From the NCBI GenBank assembly GCA_963770505.1, contig CAVYPR010000006.1, positions 62,001-126,000 on the forward strand: DNA of 64,000 bases, in the 5' to 3' direction. Shown one piece after another: positions 54,988-62,233 of this stretch. Made by a program: the position numbers and the translations under genes. Origin of the DNA: CAVYPR01 sp963770505 (GTDB lineage Bacteria > Actinomycetota > Acidimicrobiia > Acidimicrobiales > RAAP-2). Every line of letters begins with the position of its first letter. Position 1 is the first letter of the stretch. The notes beneath the pieces are model-generated. The model saw nothing but the letters and a program-made list of their open reading frames with translations, searched no databases and was not told the DNA's origin.

Positions 54988-55030
54988 CACCGCGATGCGG
55001 TGTCGGGGTTTCCGGGGCCTGTCCCGGAAA
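54988..55030 (+). promoter_or_regulatory. Riboswitch expression platform hairpins
   Basis: Two perfect hairpins lie between aptamer and start: CACCGC-gat-GCGGTG (54988-55002) and TTTCCGGG-gcctgt-CCCGGAAA (55009-55030). The second abuts the ribosome-binding site CGAGG (55031-55035), which points to control of translation initiation rather than termination. Confidence 0.6.
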
Positions 55031-55040
55031 CGAGGACACC

Positions 55041-56927
55041 ATGCGCATCGCGCTCCCGGCCAGGATCCTGGTCACCGCCCTCGGTGTGGCCCTGGTGGTC
55101 GTCGCGGCACCGACGATCGCCACCGCCTCACCGAACCCCGCAACCGTCACCGTGGCCAGCGCCGCGGTGGGCCCGCAGAACCAGGCGGCCCGATCCGGTG
55201 CCGAGTGGCTCGTCGGCCAGGTGAACGCACAGGGGTACGTGCCCACAGCGACAACACCGGCCAAGCCGGACCTTTCGTCCACCGCCCAGATCCCCCTCGC
55301 CCTGGCCGCGGCCAACGTGGCGCCGGCGACGGCCCGGCGGATGGCGGGCTACCTGGCCGGCCAGGTCCAGGCGTATGTCACACAGGGCGGCTCCGACGGC
55401 TCCAGCCAGCTCGCCCTCCTCATCCTCGACGCCCACGCCCTCGGCCTGAACCCCGCGTCGTTCGGGGGGACCGACCTGGTCTCCAGGCTCTTGGCCACCC
55501 AGCTGACCACCGGGACCGACAAGGGCCTCTTCGGCGCCCAGTCCCCCACCTACACAGCCACCTACCGCCAGGGACTGAGCCTGGCCGCCCTGGCCGCGGT
55601 GGGCGACACCGCGGGGACACAGGTCTCGGCCGCCGTGGCCTGGCTCACGGCCCAGCAGTGCCCCGACGGCGGGTGGTCAAGCTACCGGGCGACACTCGGC
55701 TGCACCGTCACACCGACGACATACCTCGGACCCGACACGAACTCGACGGCGCTGGCCGTCGAGGGCCTGGCGGCCCAGGGCGCCCTCACCCCGACCGCCT
55801 CGGAGGCGGCGACCGGTTTCTTGGAGGCAGCCCAGGACACAGACGGCGGGTGGGGGCTCATCCCCAACACCCAGAGCGTGGCGGGGGTGAGCGACCCGGA
55901 CTCCACCTCACTCGTGGTGCAGTCGCTGCTGGCCATGGGGCTCTCACCCACAGCGCCCCAGTTCGCCAAGGCCGGCGGCGCCCCGGTCCCCTACATCGAC
56001 TCTCAGCAGGTGACCAGCGGCACAGGTGCCGGCGCCTTCGTCTTCCCGGTGGCGGCCGGTGGATCGGGGACGCCCGACGTCCTGGCCACGTACCAGGCGG
56101 TCCCCGCCCTGGCCGGCCTGGCCGTGCCCTTCGGCGCCTCGGGCGGCTCGTACTGGCTGGCCGGAAGTGACGGGGGCGTCTTCGCCCTCGGGCAGGCCGG
56201 CTACTACGGCTCCCTACCGGCCCGGGGCGTCCACGTCACCGACATCACGGCGATGGCGCCCGCGCCCGACGGCCGCGGCTACCTGCTCGTCGGGTCGGAC
56301 GGCGGCGTCTACGCCTTCGGCGACGCCACCTTCGCCGGGTCGCTTCCGGGCCTCGGTCTCGGCCTCCACGACGTGGTGGGCGCAACCGGCACCCCCGACG
56401 GGGCGGGCTACTGGCTGGTCGGAGCCGACGGGGGGGTCTACGCCTTCGGCGACGCCCGCTACTTCGGCTCGGTGCCGGGACTCGGCATCACCACCGACGA
56501 CGTCGTCGCCCTGGTGGCCACCCCCGACGGGGCGGGCTACTGGCTGGTCGGGGCCGACGGCGGGGTCTATGCCTTCGGCGACGCCCGCTACTTCGGCTCG
56601 CTGCCGGCGCTCCATTCCAGCGTGGACGACATCGTGGGGGCCACCGCCTCGCCGGACGGTCGCGGCTACCTGCTGACGGGGGCCGACGGGGGGGTCTTCG
56701 CCTTCGGTGACGCCACCTTCGATGGATCGCTCCCGGGCCTCGGCGCCTCGGTGCTCGACGTCCGGGGGTCGAGCGCGACCCCAGACGGCGCGGGCTACGT
56801 CATGGCCGGGGCCGACGGCGGGGTCTTCGCCTTCGGTGACGCCACCTTCCCCGGATCGCTGGCCACCACCACGCTGGCCGCGCCCGTCGTGGCGGTGGCC
56901 GCCAGCCCGGCCCGGTCGTTGGGGTGA
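55041..56927 (+). CDS. Secreted alpha/alpha-toroid protein with propeller tail (intrinsic-factor-like B12 capture)
   Basis: 628 residues. Signal peptide (MRIALPARILVTALGVALVV... ATASPN). Residues about 50-365 are helical repeats of the prenyltransferase/squalene-cyclase toroid type: AEWLVGQVNAQGY, WLTAQQCPDGGWSSY, NSTALAVEGLAAQG, FLEAAQDTDGGWGL, STSLVVQSLLAMG. Animal intrinsic factor and transcobalamin use the same alpha6/alpha6 barrel to hold B12. Residues about 385-628 are six blades (GYWLVGADGGVYAFGDARYFGSLPG-type) shared with two other surface proteins in this window. First gene after a B12 riboswitch and coupled to ECF transporter genes; B12 binding is a strong inference. GTGA overlap with the next gene. 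Confidence 0.85.
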   Translation: MRIALPARILVTALGVALVVVAAPTIATASPNPATVTVASAAVGPQNQAARSGAEWLVGQVNAQGYVPTATTPAKPDLSSTAQIPLALAAANVAPATARRMAGYLAGQVQAYVTQGGSDGSSQLALLILDAHALGLNPASFGGTDLVSRLLATQLTTGTDKGLFGAQSPTYTATYRQGLSLAALAAVGDTAGTQVSAAVAWLTAQQCPDGGWSSYRATLGCTVTPTTYLGPDTNSTALAVEGLAAQGALTPTASEAATGFLEAAQDTDGGWGLIPNTQSVAGVSDPDSTSLVVQSLLAMGLSPTAPQFAKAGGAPVPYIDSQQVTSGTGAGAFVFPVAAGGSGTPDVLATYQAVPALAGLAVPFGASGGSYWLAGSDGGVFALGQAGYYGSLPARGVHVTDITAMAPAPDGRGYLLVGSDGGVYAFGDATFAGSLPGLGLGLHDVVGATGTPDGAGYWLVGADGGVYAFGDARYFGSVPGLGITTDDVVALVATPDGAGYWLVGADGGVYAFGDARYFGSLPALHSSVDDIVGATASPDGRGYLLTGADGGVFAFGDATFDGSLPGLGASVLDVRGSSATPDGAGYVMAGADGGVFAFGDATFPGSLATTTLAAPVVAVAASPARSLG

Positions 56928-57928
56928 GCGCTCGGCCCCGCCGGCGCGCCGTGGGCCGCCTGGCCATGCTCGTCGGGGCCGGCACGGCGGTCCTCGTCCC
57001 GCTGGGTGCCGGGGCCCTGGACCCGCTGCGGGCCGCCGCGGCCGACGTCTACGTGGCCGTCGTGATCGACTTCGGGGGTGGGCCGGGGGCCCCCTCGGAC
57101 ATCGTGCAGTGCGTGTCGGTGCCGGCGGGGTCGACGGACGCCCAGGCCCTCTCCATGGTCGACGACCACACCACGGCCTACGCCACCAGCGGCCTGCTCT
57201 GCGGCATCGACACATACCCCCCCGACGCCTTGGCCAACTGCAGGGCCACCTCGGGCGACGACTACTTCTTCTGGTCCTACTGGCACGGCACCGGCGGCAC
57301 CTGGGTCTACGCCAACGACGGTCCGGCCGAGCAGGTCGTCACCTCCGGCGACGTCGAGGGCTGGCGGTTCCAGGATCCCGGGCCGGCCAGCCCCTCAGCC
57401 CCCGCGCCGGGATCGGCACCCGACTTCTCCGCCATCTGCGCCGACGGGGACGGCCAGACGACACCGGTCGAGGCGTCGGGTGCGTCCACGGGGACGGCCA
57501 CGACACCGCCGGCGGCCACAGGGGCGACGCCCACGACCGACGCGGCGGCCCCGCCGACCACGGCAGCCCCCGCCACGAGTGCGCCTCCGGGCGATGGAGC
57601 CAGCTCGGGGTCGGGCGCGGCAGCGGAGGGCGCCGGCGGCGGATCGGCGGGCACGGCCCCGTCCTCCACGGCGACCACGGTGGCGGGCTCGCGGTCGGGT
57701 GCGGACACCGGGGGCGGGATTCGCGGCGGCTCGCCGGTCACCACCACGCCGGCACCGGCTTCGGATCGGCCCTCCCGGGAACCGAGCGCGCGCGCCCTCG
57801 GGCGCGTCGGCGCACCGGCCGGCCACGGCGGAGGCTTCCCCTGGCCGCTCGTCGTCACCGGGGCGGCCGTCGTCGGCCTGGGGCTCGCCTCCCTCCTTCG
57901 CTGGCGACGCCAGCGGGGCACGGTGTGA
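56924..57928 (+). CDS. Secreted, membrane-anchored DUF4430-like protein (second half of B12 capture)
   Basis: 334 residues from GTG overlapping the previous stop. Signal peptide, then a domain of about 110 residues with VYVAVVIDFGGGPG and a tryptophan-rich FFWSYWHGTGGTWVYAN strand followed by VTSGDVEGWRFQ. This resembles DUF4430, the C-terminal domain of transcobalamin/intrinsic factor that closes over B12. A long Thr/Ala/Gly/Ser linker, one transmembrane helix (WPLVVTGAAVVGLGLASLL) and RWRRQR tail anchor it to the cell. It probably pairs with the toroid protein to present B12 to the ECF transporter. Family match by eye only. Confidence 0.78.
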   Translation: MSARPRRRAVGRLAMLVGAGTAVLVPLGAGALDPLRAAAADVYVAVVIDFGGGPGAPSDIVQCVSVPAGSTDAQALSMVDDHTTAYATSGLLCGIDTYPPDALANCRATSGDDYFFWSYWHGTGGTWVYANDGPAEQVVTSGDVEGWRFQDPGPASPSAPAPGSAPDFSAICADGDGQTTPVEASGASTGTATTPPAATGATPTTDAAAPPTTAAPATSAPPGDGASSGSGAAAEGAGGGSAGTAPSSTATTVAGSRSGADTGGGIRGGSPVTTTPAPASDRPSREPSARALGRVGAPAGHGGGFPWPLVVTGAAVVGLGLASLLRWRRQRGTV

Positions 57929-59076
57929 GCGGCCGGCGGTCGCTCTCCCCCGCGCCCCGGGCGCTGCACCCGCTGGCCTGGTGGGCCTGGGCCGCGGGCA
58001 TGGCGGTGGCCGCCATCAAGACCACCAACCCGCTGCTCCTCGCCCTGATCGCCGCGGTCGTCGTGTTCGTGGTGTCCTCGCGTCGGACCAGCGCCCCCTG
58101 GGCCCGCTCGTTCTCCTTCTTCCTGCGCATGGGCATGATCGTGATCGGCATCCGGGTGGCCATCGAGGTGGTGTTCGGCCAGCGCGGGCTGCCCGGGCAG
58201 GTGCTCTTCACCCTCCCCCGCCTCCCCCTGCCCGGCTGGGCAGCCGGGGTGAGCATCGGCGGTCAGGTCACCGCCAACGCCCTGGTCGGCGCGCTGATCG
58301 TCGGCCTCCAGCTGGCCGTCATCCTCCTGTGCTTCGGGGCGGCCAACACCCTGGCCAGCCCCTACCGCCTGCTGCGCAGCCTGCCGGCCGTGCTCTACGA
58401 GGCCGGCGTGGCCGTCACCGTCGCCCTCTCCTTCGCCCCCGAACTGGTGGTGACCATCGCCAACGTGCGGGCCGCGCGGCGCCTGCGGGGACGGCCCGTC
58501 CGCGGGATCGCCGGGCTGCGGGGCATGGCCGTCCCGGTGCTCGAGGGCGCCCTCGACCGCTCGCTGCAGCTGGCGGCGTCGATGGACGCCCGCGGCTACG
58601 GACGGCGCAACCCGGCCGCCGCGCCTCGCCGGACCGGCACCGTGCTCGTCGTCGCCGGCCTGCTCGTGGTGGTGGTCGGCCTCTACGGCGTCCTCGACTC
58701 GGGATCGATGGGCGGGCTCGGCCTCCCGGTGTTCGCCCTGGGCCTCGCCCTCTGCGCCGCCTCACTCCTGCTCGGCGGCCGGCGCAGTCCGCGCACCCGC
58801 TACCGGCCGGACCCGTGGCGCTGGCCCGAGTGGGTGGTCGTCGTCTCGGGGCTGGCCGCGGTGGCCGGAGTCAGCATGGCCGAGGCGCTCGGCGTGCCGG
58901 GAATCCAGTACTCGGCCACCCCGCTGGCCGTCCCGATGCTGCCGGCCCTCCCGGCAGCCGCCATCCTGGTGGGCCTGGTCCCGTCCTTCGCCTCACCGCC
59001 GCCGGCAGCCGTACCGGTGGCGGTGCCGGAGCTCGCCGCCCCGGCGGCGCCGCTGGGCCCGGGCGGTGTGTCGTGA
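57925..59076 (+). CDS. ecfT: ECF transporter transmembrane component T
   Basis: 383 residues from GTG 57925, overlapping the upstream stop. Energy-coupling-factor T protein: several membrane helices and the coupling helix with Ala222-Arg223-Gly224 (SMDARGYGRR), which docks to the ATPases. Longer than most T proteins because of two added helices and a Pro/Ala-rich tail at the C-terminus. With the ATPase fusion and the S component it forms the membrane importer. Overlaps the next gene by GTGA. Confidence 0.9.
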   Translation: MSGRRSLSPAPRALHPLAWWAWAAGMAVAAIKTTNPLLLALIAAVVVFVVSSRRTSAPWARSFSFFLRMGMIVIGIRVAIEVVFGQRGLPGQVLFTLPRLPLPGWAAGVSIGGQVTANALVGALIVGLQLAVILLCFGAANTLASPYRLLRSLPAVLYEAGVAVTVALSFAPELVVTIANVRAARRLRGRPVRGIAGLRGMAVPVLEGALDRSLQLAASMDARGYGRRNPAAAPRRTGTVLVVAGLLVVVVGLYGVLDSGSMGGLGLPVFALGLALCAASLLLGGRRSPRTRYRPDPWRWPEWVVVVSGLAAVAGVSMAEALGVPGIQYSATPLAVPMLPALPAAAILVGLVPSFASPPPAAVPVAVPELAAPAAPLGPGGVS

Positions 59077-60692
59077 TCGAGGTGAAGGACATGAGCTTCA
59101 CCTACGCGGGTGCGCCGGCACCGGTCCTCTCCCACCTCGACCTGCGACTCGAGGAGGGAGAGCTCTGCGTGGTGGTGGGTCGCACCGGGACGGGGAAGTC
59201 CACCCTCCTCAAGTCGTTCAACGGCCTGGTGCCCCACTTCACCGGCGGTCGGATGTCCGGCGACGTCGTGGTCGACGGGCGCTCCACCCGCGACCACCCG
59301 CCGCGCCAGATGGCCGACGTGGTCGGCATGGTCGCCCAGAACCCGGCGGCCAGCTTCGTCACCGACACCGTGGAGGACGAACTGGCCTACGCCATGGAGA
59401 ACCTGGGCGTCGCCCCCCCGGCCATGCGCCGGCGGGTGGAGGACACCTTGGACCTCCTCGGCCTGCACGACCTCCGGTCCCGGCCCCTCGGCAGCCTCTC
59501 GGGCGGCCAGCAGCAACGGGTGGCCATCGGTGCGGTGCTCACGGCGTCGCCCCGGGTCCTCGTGCTCGACGAGCCGACGTCGGCGCTCGACCCCGCCGCC
59601 GCCGAGGAGGTCTTGGCCGCCCTGGCCCGCCTCGTCCACGACCTCGGCCTGACCGTGGTGGTGGCCGAGCACCGCCTCGAGCGGGTGCTGCCCTTCGCCG
59701 ACCGGCTGGTGGTCGTCCCCGGCGGTGGGGAACCGGTGCGCGTCGGACCACCCGGTGAGCTCATGGCCGACGCGCCGGTGGCCCCGCCGATCGTCGAACT
59801 GGGCCGGCTGGCGGGATGGCAGCCGCTCCCCCTCTCGGTGCGCGAGGCGCGGCGCTCGGCCGGACCCCTGCGCGAACGGCTGGCCCGCTCGGGGGCCCCG
59901 CCGGCCGATCGCATCCCGGACGCCGGGCGCCCGGCGGTGGAGCTGCGCAGGCTCTCGGTCACCTTCGGTGCGGTGCGGGCGCTCGCCGAGGTCGACCTCA
60001 CCGTCGACCGCGGCTCGGTGGTGGCCCTCATGGGCCGCAACGGGTCGGGCAAGTCCACCCTGCTCGGCCAGATCGCGGGCATGCGGCGGCCCGACCGGGG
60101 TCAGGTGACGCTGCTGGGCCAGGACCCCGCGGCGCTCTCCCCCCGCCGGCTGATCGCCTCGGCGGGGCTGGTCCCCCAGGACGCCGGCCTCCTCCTCTAC
60201 AGCGACTCGGTGGCCACCGAGTGCGCGGCCGTCGACCGCGACGCCGGGCTGGCCCCGGGCGCCACCTCCGCCGCCCTCGACCGCGTGTTGCCCGGGGTCC
60301 CACGGGACCGCCATCCCCGGGACCTCTCCGAGGGCCAGCGGCTCGCCCTCGCCCTCGCCGTCGTGCTGGCCCCCGAGCCGCCGGTGGTCCTGCTCGACGA
60401 GCCCACCCGCGGTCTCGACTACCCGAGCAAGGACCGTCTCGTCGTGGTGCTGCGGCACCTGGCCGACACGGGCCACGCCGTGGCGGTGGCCACCCACGAC
60501 GTGGAGCTGGTGGCCCGGGTGGCCGACCGGGCGGTGGTCCTGGCCGATGGGGAGGTGGTGGCCGACGGACCGGCCCGCGACGTCGTGTGCCACTCGCCGG
60601 TGTTCGCCCCCCAGGTGGCCAAGGTCCTCTCCCCCGAGCCGTGGCTCACGGTGGACGAGGTGCGCGGCGCGCTCGCCGGGAGCCCGTCGTGA
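59073..60692 (+). CDS. ecfA: ECF transporter ATPase, two fused nucleotide-binding domains
   Basis: 539 residues from GTG 59073. First domain: Walker A VGRTGTGKST, signature LSGGQQQRVAIG, Walker B LVLDEPTSALDP. Second domain: Walker A GRNGSGKST from residue 321, degenerate signature LSEGQRLALAL, Walker B VVLLDEPTRGLD. A1-A2 fusions are common in actinobacterial ECF systems. It powers uptake of the S component's ligand. Coupled to genes on both sides by 4-bp overlaps. The linker (about 250-295) is charged and proline-rich. Confidence 0.93.
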   Translation: MIEVKDMSFTYAGAPAPVLSHLDLRLEEGELCVVVGRTGTGKSTLLKSFNGLVPHFTGGRMSGDVVVDGRSTRDHPPRQMADVVGMVAQNPAASFVTDTVEDELAYAMENLGVAPPAMRRRVEDTLDLLGLHDLRSRPLGSLSGGQQQRVAIGAVLTASPRVLVLDEPTSALDPAAAEEVLAALARLVHDLGLTVVVAEHRLERVLPFADRLVVVPGGGEPVRVGPPGELMADAPVAPPIVELGRLAGWQPLPLSVREARRSAGPLRERLARSGAPPADRIPDAGRPAVELRRLSVTFGAVRALAEVDLTVDRGSVVALMGRNGSGKSTLLGQIAGMRRPDRGQVTLLGQDPAALSPRRLIASAGLVPQDAGLLLYSDSVATECAAVDRDAGLAPGATSAALDRVLPGVPRDRHPRDLSEGQRLALALAVVLAPEPPVVLLDEPTRGLDYPSKDRLVVVLRHLADTGHAVAVATHDVELVARVADRAVVLADGEVVADGPARDVVCHSPVFAPQVAKVLSPEPWLTVDEVRGALAGSPS

Positions 60693-61522
60693 CCTGGCAC
60701 CGCGCCGTCCGCCCGCACGCCGACAGACCCGCCTTCTCACTTCGTCCGCGCGCATCGGTGCTGCTGGGCGCGGCGTCGGCGATCGGGCTGGTCGCCTTCT
60801 GCTGGCCGCTCTTCGTCCACGCACAGGCCGGGCAGAACACCGCCCACTCGGCCGACGCCCCGTGGGTCTTCTTGGCCCTGGTCCCGCTCCTGCTGGCCGT
60901 CGTCGTGTCGGAGATCTCCGAGGGAACCCTCGACGCCAAGGCCGTGGCCCTGCTCGGGATCCTGGCCGCCTGCGGCGCGGCCCTGCGCATCCCGAGCCCG
61001 GGCATCGACGGGTTCGAGCCGCTCTGGTTCCTGGTGATCCTCTCGGGACGCGTCTTCGGACGGGGCTTCGGCTTCGTGCTGGGGGCGACCGTGATCTTCA
61101 CCTCGGCCCTCGTCACCGGCGGGGTGGGGCCGTGGCTGCCCTTCGAGATGCTGGGCGGGGCCTGGATGGGGCTGGTGGCCGGCTGCCTCCCGGCGGCCAG
61201 CGGACGGCGTGAGGTGTTCCTGCTGGCCGGCTACGCCGTGGTGGCCTGCCTCCTCTACGGCGCTCTCCTCAACCTGTGGTTCTGGCCGTTCCTGGCCCAG
61301 GGGACCACCTTCGGCTTCGTACCGGGCGCCGGTTTCGTGGAGAACCTCCACCGGTTCCTCCTCTTCGACCTCACCACGTCGCTCGGCTTCGACATCCCCA
61401 GAGCGGTCACCAACGCCGCGCTCATCGTGGTGCTGGGACGTCCGGTCCTCGGCGCGCTCCGCCGGGTCTCCAAGCGCGCCTCCTTCGACCCTCTCGTGGA
61501 GCTCGTCCCGCCTCGAGCGTGA
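60689..61522 (+). CDS. ECF transporter substrate-binding (S) component
   Basis: 277 residues from GTG, last gene of the B12-riboswitch operon. About six or seven hydrophobic helices with the ECF S-component motif GVGPWLPFEMLGGAWMGLVAG and LRIPSPGIDGFEPLWFLVILSGR ahead of it. The S component gives ligand specificity; the riboswitch implies cobalamin or a cobamide precursor. No match to the named S proteins (RibU, BioY, ThiT) was visible. The operon has no separate periplasmic-binding protein, in keeping with the ECF mechanism. Confidence 0.85.
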   Translation: MTWHRAVRPHADRPAFSLRPRASVLLGAASAIGLVAFCWPLFVHAQAGQNTAHSADAPWVFLALVPLLLAVVVSEISEGTLDAKAVALLGILAACGAALRIPSPGIDGFEPLWFLVILSGRVFGRGFGFVLGATVIFTSALVTGGVGPWLPFEMLGGAWMGLVAGCLPAASGRREVFLLAGYAVVACLLYGALLNLWFWPFLAQGTTFGFVPGAGFVENLHRFLLFDLTTSLGFDIPRAVTNAALIVVLGRPVLGALRRVSKRASFDPLVELVPPRA

Positions 61523-62233
61523 GCGCCCCCTCACCGGACGCGCCATCACGCAGTGCGCGGTCAACCAAGTGAGAGCAGACCGAGAAGAGTGCGACGTGTC
61601 GAGGGCGTGCTGCACGCTCGCACCCCGCGCACAGGCGCGGCCGCGCGGGCCCCGCAACGGATCCTCTTCGCTCGCCTCGGTGAGCCCATCGAGTCTTCGG
61701 TCGCGCACCGCTCCACCGCGCGCGGCTCGGAGATCCCGCTGCCCGCTCACCCCGTCTGTCGCGTTGGCCGTACCCGACCCGAACGCCCCCCGCCGGTGGC
61801 CGCCCACTGTCGCGGACCCGGCGCCGGAGCTCGTCGTCGGAGTCCAAGGTGCAGATGTCGTCGAATGCACGCGACAGGCGGGCGACTGCTCGGGGTGGCC
61901 TCGGTAGACAGCAATGACGGCAATGGTCTTCCCGAAACAACGATGACGTCGGACAGCAGACGATCCGCTTTAGAGACAAAGGCACCGCCGGTATGACCGC
62001 CATTGGAAAATGGACTTTTATTCCTGGAACCTCCTCGGAACCTGTCGCTTTCCTGAATCCCCTAGACAAAAAGGGCGAGGCTCTTTAGCGTTTGCTGGGT
62101 CGAACGCCGCGAACATGGCGAGCTCGACAGAGACATGCGGGGGTTAGATCGAACCATTTGAACAATCGTTTGATTGGTCGGACTACTGTCACTTCTAGGT
62201 CGGGCGAGGGCCCGAGTGCGGGGGTTCATTACC
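61523..62233. other. 711-bp intergenic region
   Basis: The first about 380 bp are GC-rich and the next 330 bp clearly more AT-rich. An open frame at 61553-61996 has arginine-rich content and no family features. A weak palindrome (CAATCGTTTGATTG, about 62163-62176) and possible -35 (TTGAAC) lie before the next gene, but no strong promoter. I saw no tRNA or other RNA. Confidence 0.5.

Noticed and set aside
61553..61996. 147-codon open frame after the ECF operon
   Set aside because: Arginine/proline-rich, no ribosome-binding site or family; looks like chance.
62158..62200. Promoter for the last secreted gene (TTGAAC/TTGATT)
   Set aside because: No acceptable -10 at proper spacing; left as a note in the intergenic entry.
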